Assembly (NCBI GenBank): GCA_041394265.1
Contig: JAWKIO010000005.1
Coordinates: forward strand, 2,852,001 to 2,916,000
Length of the DNA stretch: 64,000 nt
Direction of reading: 5' to 3'
DNA from: Acidimicrobiales bacterium
GTDB taxonomy: Bacteria; Actinomycetota; Acidimicrobiia; Acidimicrobiales; SZUA-35
The notes under the pieces were generated by a model, which was not told the origin of the DNA, did not search any database, and worked only from the letters and a program-made list of their open reading frames with translations. How positions within the stretch are numbered: the stretch's first letter is position 1; each line of letters starts with the position of its first letter. Below are positions 50,466-58,484 of this stretch, piece by piece. Made by a program: the position numbers and the translations under genes.

Positions 50466-51251
50466 TCAGCTGATCGAACGGCCGAACGCCTGAGCGACGA
50501 TCGGGTAGTCGAAGGCGATGTCGTCTCCCGCTCGGCGGGCACCGACGCCCAACCCGTGGCTCGTGAGCGATTCCTCGAAGGCCCGCCGGAACGATTCGTG
50601 GTCAGGGCCGTTCGAGCCGGTCAGGACGCCGCCCACCGAGGCCGGGAGGCGGTAGGTCGATCGTTCGAGCACGTCCCACCCGAGCGCTCCGAATGCCTCA
50701 CGTTGTTCCGACACGGTGAGGTTCCGGGCGTGGCTCGGATCTCGATGGCGCTCGGCCTCGTCGTAGGCAGCGGCGATGGCAGGGTCGGGGTCGGCGGCGA
50801 AGTCGACGATGACGAGCCGAGCGCCGGGGCGAGCCACTCGGTCGATCTCGCGCACCGCCGCCTCGAGGTCGTGGGCGTGATGGAGTGCATACCGGGAGAC
50901 GACGACATCGAATTCGTCGTCGTCGAACGGGAGCCGATACATCGAGCCTTCGAGCAGACGGAGGTCGACGCCGGCGGCGTCGGCGCGACGGCGGGCGATG
51001 TCGAGCATCGCCGGTGTGAGATCGACACCCGTGACCCTGGCGCCGGACTGCGCCAGTCGAACGGCGACGATGCCGGGCCCAGATGCGACATCGAGCACCT
51101 TGGTGTCGGCAGCGATGTCTGCCAACCGAACGAGCTCATCGAGTGCCTCGCCGTCGTTGATGATGGTGGCTCGATCGAAGGCGCCGGCGTCGGCGGTGAA
51201 TTGCTCGCGAGCCAGGTGCTCGAACCTGTCGAACGGCGATGTATCAGTCAT
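50466..51251 (-). CDS. SAM-dependent methyltransferase, class I
   Basis: 261 aa of the UbiE/COQ5-like or Methyltransf_11 type. Motif I is VLDVASGPGIVAVRLA (residues about 50-65), then VTGVDLTPAMLDIARRRA and the post-motif LPFDDDEFDVVVSRYALHH. The substrate is unknown. Divergent from a TetR regulator 44 bp away, which is likely to control it. A TACACT box lies 8 nt before its ATG. Confidence 0.88.
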   Translation of the reverse strand: MTDTSPFDRFEHLAREQFTADAGAFDRATIINDGEALDELVRLADIAADTKVLDVASGPGIVAVRLAQSGARVTGVDLTPAMLDIARRRADAAGVDLRLLEGSMYRLPFDDDEFDVVVSRYALHHAHDLEAAVREIDRVARPGARLVIVDFAADPDPAIAAAYDEAERHRDPSHARNLTVSEQREAFGALGWDVLERSTYRLPASVGGVLTGSNGPDHESFRRAFEESLTSHGLGVGARRAGDDIAFDYPIVAQAFGRSIS

Positions 51252-51259
51252 GCAACAGC

Positions 51260-51286
51260 AGTGTAACACCGTCGTGGCAGTAGAGT
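51260..51286. promoter_or_regulatory. divergent leaderless promoters and candidate TetR operator
   Basis: TACACT on the minus strand (51260-51265, 8 nt from the methyltransferase ATG) and TAGAGT on the plus strand (51281-51286, 8 nt from the TetR ATG). The small palindrome GTGT-A-ACAC at 51261-51269 overlaps the first box. Confidence 0.5.
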
Positions 51287-51294
51287 TCAGGGCG

Positions 51295-51873
51295 ATGTCC
51301 AGTCCGATCAGCCCGGAGGTGATGGCGGCCACCCGGCGCTTGCTCGACCACGGCGGACGAGATGACCTCTCACTGTCGGCCATCGCGGCCGAGGCCGGGG
51401 TGTCCCGAGTCACCCTGCACCGCCACGGCATCGATGTGACCCAGGTGGTCGTTGCGCTGGTACAGGCGGCGAGCGACGACCTCCGCCAACACCTGTGGCC
51501 GACGCTCACCTCACCGGGCACAGCGGCCGAACGGCTCGCCGAGGGTGTCCGAGTGCTGTGCGACGTGGTGGAGCGCCATGGTGCGGTGCTCTCGGCGGTC
51601 TATCACTCGCCGGTGCAACCCCATCCCTCGGTCGAAGGGCGAACGCTCACGTTCGACTTTGCCGAACCGTTTGAGCGAGTGCTGCTCGACGGAGGCCACG
51701 ACGGCACAACTCGATCGCAAGCGCCGGACCGCGATGCCGAGTTCCTCGTCAACGCGGTCACCTGGACCTACCTGCACATGCGTCGTTCACACGGCTGGTC
51801 GGTGACCGACGCAGCCGAGGCGTGTCTCGAACTGTGCCGTCTCTACCTGCCGCCTCTACAAGCCGCCGAGTGA
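51295..51873 (+). CDS. TetR-family regulator
   Basis: 192 aa. The N-terminal helix-turn-helix (DLSLSAIAAEAGVSRVTLHR) is typical of TetR, with a variant ending HGIDVTQVV in place of the usual YFxSKE. A helical ligand-binding domain follows. It is divergent from the methyltransferase gene and probably represses it. Leaderless box 8 nt upstream. Confidence 0.85.
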   Translation: MSSPISPEVMAATRRLLDHGGRDDLSLSAIAAEAGVSRVTLHRHGIDVTQVVVALVQAASDDLRQHLWPTLTSPGTAAERLAEGVRVLCDVVERHGAVLSAVYHSPVQPHPSVEGRTLTFDFAEPFERVLLDGGHDGTTRSQAPDRDAEFLVNAVTWTYLHMRRSHGWSVTDAAEACLELCRLYLPPLQAAE

Positions 51874-51898
51874 CTGATCGCCCGTCGCCCGGTACGAG

Positions 51899-52327
51899 TC
51901 AGTGGTCGAGCCGGGCGCCGACCGACGCTCGGATCTGGTCGATGAGGTGCTCATGGCAGCCACCCTGCCCGCTGAGGCCGTCGACGAACGCCTGCATCAC
52001 GTGGAAGGTGAACGCAGCGTGCGTCACCTGTTCCTTGGTGGTGGTGAGGGCCTGAATGGCGTCGGACCGGACACAACGTTCAAGGCCGTGGAGGAGATAC
52101 TCGGCCAGCTCGATGTCGAGGTGGGACGACCAACGGAACGTCGGCCCCGTGGTGGTTGCGTGGCGTTCCCAGGCATCGATCAGCGATTGCCATTGCTCGA
52201 GGAAGTCGCGGGTGGCGACACCTTCGAGATCGCATGGATCAACACGGAACTCGCACATCATCCGGCGTGCGAATCGGATCCAGTGCTGGACGTCGTCAGC
52301 GGCGAGGGGACCGAGCTCCAACAGCAT
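51899..52327 (-). CDS. hypothetical helical protein
   Basis: 142 aa, all-helical by composition, with a regular Trp/His pattern (DVQHWIRFARRMMCEF, SHLDIELAEYLLHGLERCV). No membrane segment or motif. Similar conserved hypothetical proteins occur in Acidimicrobiia. It ends 25 bp after the convergent TetR gene. Confidence 0.6.
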   Translation of the reverse strand: MLLELGPLAADDVQHWIRFARRMMCEFRVDPCDLEGVATRDFLEQWQSLIDAWERHATTTGPTFRWSSHLDIELAEYLLHGLERCVRSDAIQALTTTKEQVTHAAFTFHVMQAFVDGLSGQGGCHEHLIDQIRASVGARLDH

Positions 52328-52390
52328 TCGGGGAGCGTAGCCCGAACGACCTAGGTGCCGTCCACATGAACGCGACCTGAATGGCTGCGC

Positions 52391-53008
52391 TCAGTGGTTG
52401 GTGGTCACACCACCGGGGGTGCGGGGCTGATAGTTCGACGGCATGCGGTCGATGAGGCGCCGCGCCTGGGCCCACCGGCGTTCGGCCAGCGTGCGAGCGA
52501 GGCGAGCGTCGTCGCGCGGATCGCGGGCCGTCAGCTCGTCGGTGGCGGGGAAGTGGCTCTCCGGGGTGGTGCGGCGAGTACGGAGCGGGTTCCAGCGCCG
52601 GTGATCGTCGTCGTAAACCCGAGCCAGATCGAGATGCGGATGGCTGTGCCAGGCGCCCCACATCGGCTGCTCTACGCCCGAGATCGGAGCCGACGCACCG
52701 TTGCGCGGGTTGCGGCGCTCGTCGGGGAAGATGCGCAGCGACAGGTCCAGCCCCAGGGCGGCCACCCGACCGTGGAGGAGCGGGAGGGCGAGCACCGACC
52801 CGCCCCACGTGGTGAGAACGCCGTGGCGCAGCATCTCCAGGCGCCGGTCGACCATCGTGAGGAGCTCGGCCTCGTCGCCCTCGTAGAGCTCTTCGCCGGC
52901 CTCGGTGCTGAGCCCGATGGCAACGATGCGATCCGACGTGAGGTCGATCGTCGGACCCTCGGTGTTGGTGACGAGGTCGAGGCCGTAGATGAGCGGGAGA
53001 GCAGGCAC
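52391..53008 (-). CDS. hypothetical protein, possible RNase H-like exonuclease fold
   Basis: 205 aa from a GTG preceded by AGAAGGA. The opening IYGLDLVTNTEGPTIDLTSD with RIVAIGLST resembles the first strand and acidic residues of DEDD 3'-5' exonucleases. The later metal residues are not obvious, and the C-terminal 60 residues are Arg-rich. The assignment is tentative. Confidence 0.5.
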   Translation of the reverse strand: MPALPLIYGLDLVTNTEGPTIDLTSDRIVAIGLSTEAGEELYEGDEAELLTMVDRRLEMLRHGVLTTWGGSVLALPLLHGRVAALGLDLSLRIFPDERRNPRNGASAPISGVEQPMWGAWHSHPHLDLARVYDDDHRRWNPLRTRRTTPESHFPATDELTARDPRDDARLARTLAERRWAQARRLIDRMPSNYQPRTPGGVTTNH

Positions 53009-53194
53009 GTTGGCAATCCTTCTGGGCGTTTCCCAACCGTACGGCCTCGGGCCGCGCTGGTGAGGGATGCCCGTGGTCGGGCGCCCGCTCTGCGTGGACG
53101 AGTGTGCCAGGCGATCGCGGCCGGGGCAACGATCGGGCTCGAGAAATTCGCATGATGGCGGCGCTACGGTCGTGTCGATCCAAGGAGGACACCC

Positions 53195-54199
53195 ATGACG
53201 TCACCATTGCGAATCGGCGTGCTCGGCGCAGCGAGGATCTCGCCTCCGGCGCTGTTCATCCCGGCCCGAGACACCGACGACGTCGTCGTGGTGGCGATCG
53301 CCGCTCGCGACCGCAGCCGGGCCCAGGCCCAGGCCGACGAGTTTGGTATCGAGCGGGTCTACGACACCTATGAAGAGGTGCTCGCCGATCCCGAGGTCGA
53401 CGCCATCTACAACCCGCTGCCCGTGAATGCGCACCTCCCGTGGGGAGTGAAGGCACTCGAGGCCGGCAAACACCTGTTGCAGGAGAAGCCGCTCACGAGC
53501 AACGCCGCCGACGCCCGCACCCTGGTGGCCGCAGGCGAGCGGGCGGGCCTGGTGATGATGGAGGCCTTCCACTGGCGCTACCACCCGCTGGCAGCGCGAC
53601 TGCGCGAGCTCCTCGACGCCGGGGTGGTCGGTGAGATCTCCTCGGTCAGCGGCTCGTTCACCGTGCGGATCGACCCGAGCGACGACGTTCGTCATGCCTA
53701 TGAGCTCTCGGGCGGGGCCTTGATGGACCTCGGTTGCTACCCGGCGCAGTGGCTGAGGTTCGTCGTCGGTGCCGAGCCTCGCGTGGTGTCGGCCACGATG
53801 GTCGAGGGGCGGCCGAACACCGACATCATCACCGACATCGAGCTGTTGTGGGATGCCACCGACGATCGTGGGTCGATCACGGGCGCCATCCACACGGCGA
53901 TGGACGACACGGCCACGGCGGGCGCCGAACTCGAGGTGATCGGGTCGAAGGGGCGGTTGCACATCAACAATCCGATCGCTCCCCACAACGGTCATCTGCT
54001 GACGGTCGATGTCGAGGGAGACCAACACACCGAGGTCGTCGACGGGCTCACCACCTACCACCATCAGCTGCACGCCTACCGTGACGCGATCCGCCATGGT
54101 TCACCGATCCCGACGGGCGGCCAGGACGCCATCGCGAACATGGAACTGATCGACGCGGCCTACCTCGCGGCCGGCTTCCCGCTCCGGGGAGCTCAGTAG
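53195..54199 (+). CDS. Gfo/Idh/MocA-family oxidoreductase
   Basis: 334 aa NAD(P)-dependent dehydrogenase. Rossmann start RIGVLGAARISPPALFIPA, the EKP motif in LLQEKPLTSNA, and the C-terminal alpha/beta domain with MEAFHWRYHPLAAR and SGGALMDLGCYPAQWLRFV. The last is typical of the trans-dihydrodiol/xylose dehydrogenase branch. A clear AAGGAGG site lies 8 nt before the ATG. The sugar or cyclic substrate is unknown. Confidence 0.9.
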   Translation: MTSPLRIGVLGAARISPPALFIPARDTDDVVVVAIAARDRSRAQAQADEFGIERVYDTYEEVLADPEVDAIYNPLPVNAHLPWGVKALEAGKHLLQEKPLTSNAADARTLVAAGERAGLVMMEAFHWRYHPLAARLRELLDAGVVGEISSVSGSFTVRIDPSDDVRHAYELSGGALMDLGCYPAQWLRFVVGAEPRVVSATMVEGRPNTDIITDIELLWDATDDRGSITGAIHTAMDDTATAGAELEVIGSKGRLHINNPIAPHNGHLLTVDVEGDQHTEVVDGLTTYHHQLHAYRDAIRHGSPIPTGGQDAIANMELIDAAYLAAGFPLRGAQ

Positions 54200-55011
54200 A
54201 CGATCTCGGCGTAGAGCCCGGTGGGGTCGAGATCGCCGCCGAGTCGGCGCTCGGTCCCGGCGACGACGTGTCGAGCGGTGAGAACGAGTACGAGCGAGTC
54301 GAGCAGGTCGACCGCGGGGACCACCCGCGCCGCCAGGAGGTCATCGACGGTGATCGTGGTCAAGGCGGCGAACGCGTTGCGCAACAGTTTGACACGAAGG
54401 GCGCGGCCTTCGGCCGTGGCTTTCGGGAACGCCATCGGCTGTCCGGCGAGCCGTGCAAACGCGCACTCGGGATGCGCCTCGACGATTCGGGACTGGTCGT
54501 CAGGCTCGATGAGGCGGTCGATGTGGGCGATCTTCGGCAGGAGGTGGAACGCCTGCTTCGACAACGCCTTCCCACTCGCTTCCCTCGAACGCGCGCAGGC
54601 GTCGGCGTAGTCCTCGGCCTGGAGCGTCGAGCGGACCGGGGTGGCGAACACCGACGACCGGCGAGGACCGAGCAGCTTGCGGGCTGCGGCATCGCTCGAG
54701 CGGCTGCGGTCGGCCAGGAGGCCGATCGGCATGTCGATCGCAGCGACGGCGAGGTTGCCCGAACGAGTCTCGGCGAAGATCGATACCAGTGAGTCGGCCC
54801 GCTCGACACGGAGCTGGTCGCCCCGCAGCCGGGCGATCGCCCATCCGCCGGGGCAGCCGTCGATCCCGGCCACCTCGAGATCGGCAGGCTGCGATTCGAC
54901 CAGCAGCTCGTCGGCCTCCAGCCAGTCGGTCGCCTTCCCCTCGGGTCTCGAACGCGTCACCGGGTCAGTATCGCCGTCGAGTAGTTCGCACGTGACGAGC
55001 CCCTGGGGCAT
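54193..55011 (-). CDS. DUF429-family protein
   Basis: Up to 272 aa from the ATG at 55011. The DUF429 core begins at VAGIDGCPGGWAIA (about residue 50) and includes AIDMPIGL, the conserved ARKLLGPRRSSVFATPVR and VEAHPECAFARLAG. The fold is RNase H-like; the reaction is not known. The first 48 residues are not part of the domain. A GTG at 54960, six bases after GATACT, may be the true start. Convergent overlap of 7 bp with the oxidoreductase. Confidence 0.85.
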   Translation of the reverse strand: MPQGLVTCELLDGDTDPVTRSRPEGKATDWLEADELLVESQPADLEVAGIDGCPGGWAIARLRGDQLRVERADSLVSIFAETRSGNLAVAAIDMPIGLLADRSRSSDAAARKLLGPRRSSVFATPVRSTLQAEDYADACARSREASGKALSKQAFHLLPKIAHIDRLIEPDDQSRIVEAHPECAFARLAGQPMAFPKATAEGRALRVKLLRNAFAALTTITVDDLLAARVVPAVDLLDSLVLVLTARHVVAGTERRLGGDLDPTGLYAEIVY

Positions 55012-55020
55012 GCTTGGCCG

Positions 55021-55797
55021 ATGGAAGCGATCTGTGACGACCTCGAAGCCGAACACGCTGCCCTCGACGCCGTGCTCGACGGCCTCAGCGAAGATCAGTG
55101 GAACGCCGACACGCCGGCCGAGGGCTGGACCATCAAGGATCAGATCAGCCATCTCGCCTTCTTCGACGAAACCGGGACTGCGGCCGCGGTCGACCACGAC
55201 GCCTTCCGGGCAGGCGCAACCGAACTGATGAAGAGCTCCCGAGGCGTCGATACCGCCACCGACATCGGTCGGGCCAAGACCGGCGCCGAGGTACTCGAGT
55301 GGTGGCGGGCCGCCCGAGCGGCGATGCTCGGTGCCTTCCGTGCGCTTGATCCCAAGGACCGGCTGCCCTGGTACGGGCCCGACATGGGCGCCCGTTCGTT
55401 CGCCACCGCCCGACTGATGGAGACCTGGGCCCACGGTCAGGATGTCATCGATGCGCTCGGCGTCGAACGTGAGGCGACCGACCGCCTGCGTCACGTCGCC
55501 CATATCGGCGTCGGTGCTCGACGCTTTGCCTACACCGTCAACTCGCTCGAGATGCCCGAACCCGGGGTGTATGTCGAGCTGACCTCGCCGTCGGGAGACA
55601 CCTGGACCTGGGGTGACCCCGAATGGAACGACTCGATCAAGGGCAACGCCCTCGATTGGTGCCTGCTGGTCACCCAACGCCGGCACATCGACGACACCTC
55701 ACTCGAGATCGTTGGCGACGCCGCGAAGGAGTGGGCCTCGATCGCGCAGTCGTTCGCCGGGCCTCCGGGCGGTGGGCGTCAGCCGCTCGGCAGCTGA
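55021..55797 (+). CDS. TIGR03084-type metal-binding DinB/MDMPI-like protein
   Basis: 258 aa. The four-helix DinB-like bundle has the metal residues His in DQISHLAFFDE, and His in ETWAHGQDVIDALG, as in mycothiol-dependent maleylpyruvate isomerase relatives. The C-terminal domain contains VELTSPSGDTWTWG. Many such actinobacterial proteins are thought to use mycothiol; this one's reaction is unknown. Start ATG lies 9 bp from the divergent DUF429 gene. Confidence 0.85.
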   Translation: MEAICDDLEAEHAALDAVLDGLSEDQWNADTPAEGWTIKDQISHLAFFDETGTAAAVDHDAFRAGATELMKSSRGVDTATDIGRAKTGAEVLEWWRAARAAMLGAFRALDPKDRLPWYGPDMGARSFATARLMETWAHGQDVIDALGVEREATDRLRHVAHIGVGARRFAYTVNSLEMPEPGVYVELTSPSGDTWTWGDPEWNDSIKGNALDWCLLVTQRRHIDDTSLEIVGDAAKEWASIAQSFAGPPGGGRQPLGS

Positions 55798-55816
55798 TTC
55801 ACCGTGCTCGTCGCGG

Positions 55817-56584
55817 TCACAGATCGTCGATGAGCTTGAAGACCTCGGCTTGCTCCATGCCGGCCGCCGCACCCGCCGAGGTGAGCTTCGCCTCGACCCG
55901 CTGGCGGAACACCGCCATCTGATCGTCGTTGGTCGCCTTCATGGTCGACTCGAACTGGCTCTCGTGTGCCAGCAGCGCGGCGTACTTGGTGTCGAGCCAA
56001 CCCAGCACGTCTTCGGCGTGATCGGGCTCGTCGGCCTCCCACAGCAGCAGCCGATCGGGCCGGTGGTGCGGCAGGTTCTGCTCGGGGAAGAAGAGCGGAT
56101 CACGAGCAGCGACGATGCCATCGGTCGCCAGCCATCCGGCGTTGCGGTGATCGGGATGGAGTCGGTAGCGCTTCCACGGATCGTGGCCGAGGACGACGGT
56201 CGGGCGGAGCTTGCGGATCCAGAAGGCAATCTCCCAGCGCTGGCGCAGCGTCGACTCCAGCTCGCCGTCGGGCCAGCCGAGGAAGACCACTTCGCCGGTG
56301 GCGCCGAGTGCCTTCGCCGCTTCGCGCTGCTCGACCTGACGGGTGGCGACCAGCTGGGCCTGATCGGTCGTCGGATCCCACGTTCCCTTGGAACCGTCAG
56401 TGCACACCAGCACGCTGACCTCGCATCCATCCGCAGCCCACTTGGCCAAGGTGGCGCCGCAGCCGAAGTCGACGTCGTCGGGGTGGGCGCCGATCGCAAG
56501 CGCTCGCTCAGGTGTCGGAAGATTCGAACTGGTCAATCGGAGCGCGACCGGGGCGGGAGTGAGCGGATTCTGCGCGGCAGTCAT
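55817..56584 (-). CDS. PIG-L family deacetylase
   Basis: 255 aa zinc-dependent deacetylase. The motif AIGAHPDDVDFGCGATLAK carries the HPDD residues, and the third ligand is in LHPDHRNAG. Family members deacetylate GlcNAc-inositol (MshB, mycothiol synthesis), a mycothiol conjugate (Mca) or lipid-linked sugars. Sequence alone does not decide here. A TACGCT box 6 nt upstream fixes the start. Confidence 0.9.
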   Translation of the reverse strand: MTAAQNPLTPAPVALRLTSSNLPTPERALAIGAHPDDVDFGCGATLAKWAADGCEVSVLVCTDGSKGTWDPTTDQAQLVATRQVEQREAAKALGATGEVVFLGWPDGELESTLRQRWEIAFWIRKLRPTVVLGHDPWKRYRLHPDHRNAGWLATDGIVAARDPLFFPEQNLPHHRPDRLLLWEADEPDHAEDVLGWLDTKYAALLAHESQFESTMKATNDDQMAVFRQRVEAKLTSAGAAAGMEQAEVFKLIDDL

Positions 56585-56590
56585 GGGCGC

Positions 56591-56596
56591 AGCGTA
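56591..56596 (-). promoter_or_regulatory. leaderless -10 box for the PIG-L gene
   Basis: TACGCT on the minus strand, 6 nt before the ATG at 56584. Confidence 0.5.
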
Positions 56597-56621
56597 GGAG
56601 CTGCGCTCAGCGACCGGTGCG

Positions 56622-57185
56622 TCAGCCGCCGTCGAGTGCCGTGAGGTCTTCGGGAACGTCGACGTCCCAGCCGAGTTCGGCGTCGGGGATGAGCCGCCAC
56701 TCGAGGCCGAGCCGCTCGGCCTCGGCACGATGTAGCGCCGACGAGCCAACCCCGTAGGCAAAGCGGAACCCGGCGTCGGTCGGCACGGCCATCACGTTGG
56801 TGCCGTCGTCGCGTCGGTCGGGCACGATCGTGACGCCGGGCCCGGCGTCGGCCACCCACGTGAGATCGCGAGCGAGCGGGAGGTCGGCGTGCGACACCAC
56901 CACTCGTTCGTAGCCCTCGCCCGCCAGGAACTCGACACCTTCGTGTACCGCCACGTTCAGCCCCCGGGCCGGGCGCCACAGCACATTGGCTCGGCACGAG
57001 ATCGCCAGCGAGGCAACCTCGGGGTCGTCGCAGATCACCCAGGTGGGGAGGTCGTGGCACGCCGCGATGACACCGCTGGCCATCCGGCGAGCGAGCTCGG
57101 CACGCTGGTCGAGATCAAGGGCGCCAGCGAGTCGTCCCTTGGCCACCTCGAACGACTTGATCGGCAGCAAGACTGCGGCGCGCAT
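56622..57185 (-). CDS. cofC: 2-phospho-L-lactate (or phosphoenolpyruvate) guanylyltransferase
   Basis: 187 aa nucleotidyltransferase of coenzyme F420 synthesis. It has the CofC/FbiD pattern: an opening AAVLLPIKSFEVAKGRL, VVSHADLPLARDLTWV and VPDRRDDGTNVMAVP. In Actinobacteria it joins GMP to phosphoenolpyruvate. fbiA/fbiB are not in the window. The start is fixed by a TAGCCT box 7 nt upstream. Confidence 0.93.
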   Translation of the reverse strand: MRAAVLLPIKSFEVAKGRLAGALDLDQRAELARRMASGVIAACHDLPTWVICDDPEVASLAISCRANVLWRPARGLNVAVHEGVEFLAGEGYERVVVSHADLPLARDLTWVADAGPGVTIVPDRRDDGTNVMAVPTDAGFRFAYGVGSSALHRAEAERLGLEWRLIPDAELGWDVDVPEDLTALDGG

Positions 57186-57192
57186 GGCGCTC

Positions 57193-57198
57193 AGGCTA
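57193..57198 (-). promoter_or_regulatory. leaderless -10 box for cofC
   Basis: TAGCCT on the minus strand, 7 nt before the ATG at 57185. Confidence 0.5.
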
Positions 57199-57240
57199 TG
57201 CCACCAACACACACTTCGTCATTCGGGCGCCAACTCCCGT

Positions 57241-57309
57241 TTGGGCCGGCGATGCCGGCTGCGCTGTTGGGCCGGCGATGCCGGCTAAGCGGTTGGCCCG
57301 GCGTTGCGG
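57241..57309. repeat. 26-bp periodic hairpin repeats upstream of gpsA
   Basis: TTGGGCCGGCGATGCCGGCT occurs at 57241 and 57267, with a degenerate third copy (TTGGCCCGGCGTTGCGG) at 57293. Each perfect unit can form the hairpin GCCGGC-GAT-GCCGGC. They lie between the divergent cofC and gpsA promoters. Confidence 0.8.
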
Positions 57310-57321
57310 GGCGGGCAGCGC

Positions 57322-57327
57322 TAGGTT
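57322..57327 (+). promoter_or_regulatory. leaderless -10 box upstream of gpsA
   Basis: TAGGTT, 6 nt before a GTG at 57334 that opens a 14-codon frame rather than gpsA itself. Confidence 0.45.
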
Positions 57328-57333
57328 CGGGGC

Positions 57334-57378
57334 GTGCAGCGATCGGCGGGCATGACGACCAGGGGGAGCAGACGGTGA
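57334..57378 (+). CDS. possible leader peptide coupled to gpsA
   Basis: A 14-aa frame (MQRSAGMTTRGSRR) begins 6 nt after the TAGGTT box, and its TGA overlaps the gpsA GTG (GTGA). If the transcript is leaderless, ribosomes would translate this peptide first and reinitiate at gpsA. Evidence is positional only. Confidence 0.35.
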   Translation: MQRSAGMTTRGSRR

Positions 57379-58418
57379 AGCGTGGCAAGACCGCAGAACG
57401 TGAAGACATTCGGGTCACCGTTCTCGGCGGTGGGAGTTGGGGCACCACCGTCGCCCATCTCTGTGCCCACAACGCACCCACCACACTGTGGGCTCGCGAT
57501 GCGGCAACGGTCGAGAGCATCAATCGTGTCCACATCAATGAGCGCTACCTTGCCGGCTTCGAGCTGCACCCGTCGCTCGTCGCCACCGACGACTTCGACG
57601 CCGCAGTCACCGACTCCGACCTGATCATCATGGGAGTCCCCACCTCGGCCTTCCGAGAGACGGCCCGACGAGTGGCCGGGGTCGTGCGTCCGTGGGTGCC
57701 GATCGTCAGTCTGGCCAAGGGGTTCGAGGAGAAGACCCATCTGCGGATGACCCAGATCCTCCAGGAGGAGCTACCGAGCCGCCCGGTCGGCGTGCTCACC
57801 GGTCCGAACCTGGCGAAGGAGATCCTCGGCGGTCAGCCGGCGGCCGCCGTGATCGCCATGACCGAGTTCCACATCGCCGAGCGTCTCCAGAACCTGTTCA
57901 CCACCGACACGTTCCGGGTCTTCCTCAACCACGACGTGGTCGGCGCCGAACTCGGTGGAGCGCTCAAGAACGTCTACGCCGTCGCCGTCGGATCGGCCGA
58001 GGGACGTGGGCTCGGCAACAACACCCGAGCGGCGCTGATGACGCGGGGCCTGGCCGAACTGATCGAGCTGGGGACGGCGATGGGGGGCGAGCCGCTCACC
58101 CTCGCCGGTCTCGCCGGCATGGGCGATCTCATCGCCACGTGCATGAGCGAGCAGAGCCGCAACTCCTTCGTCGGACGAGAGCTCGGGCGTGGACGCCCGC
58201 TCGACGAGATCCTGTCCGAGATGAACCAGGTGGCCGAAGGGGTGAAGGCGTCCAAGGTCGTGCACGAGTTGGCCATCGAATACAAGGTGCTGTTGCCGGT
58301 TGCGCACAGCGTCTACCAGGTCTGCTGGAAGGGCGCGAAGTCCGATTGGGCGGCCGACCATCTGCTCAAAGGCCGGGTCGGCCACGAGTCGGGCCGTCAC
58401 GTTCGACACAAGCACTGA
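57375..58418 (+). CDS. gpsA: glycerol-3-phosphate dehydrogenase [NAD(P)+]
   Basis: 347 aa. NAD-binding GGGSWGTTVAHL (residues 18-29), SLAKGFEEKTHLRM, GPNLAKEI, the catalytic Lys in GALKNVYAVAVG, GRGLGNNTRAALMTRG and LAGMGDLIATCMS. It makes sn-glycerol 3-phosphate for phospholipids in the cytoplasm. The GTG start overlaps the stop of the short leader frame. It belongs to the core chromosome. Confidence 0.95.
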   Translation: MKRGKTAEREDIRVTVLGGGSWGTTVAHLCAHNAPTTLWARDAATVESINRVHINERYLAGFELHPSLVATDDFDAAVTDSDLIIMGVPTSAFRETARRVAGVVRPWVPIVSLAKGFEEKTHLRMTQILQEELPSRPVGVLTGPNLAKEILGGQPAAAVIAMTEFHIAERLQNLFTTDTFRVFLNHDVVGAELGGALKNVYAVAVGSAEGRGLGNNTRAALMTRGLAELIELGTAMGGEPLTLAGLAGMGDLIATCMSEQSRNSFVGRELGRGRPLDEILSEMNQVAEGVKASKVVHELAIEYKVLLPVAHSVYQVCWKGAKSDWAADHLLKGRVGHESGRHVRHKH

Positions 58419-58471
58419 CCGATAGGTCCAACGCTCCTGCGCCGAGGCGGTGCTGGTGCGCTTCGCCCTCG

Positions 58472-58477
58472 TAGGGT
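58472..58477 (+). promoter_or_regulatory. leaderless -10 box for the 58485 gene
   Basis: TAGGGT, 7 nt before the GTG at 58485. It favours that start over the GTG at 58476. Confidence 0.5.
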
Positions 58478-58484
58478 GGTCGCC

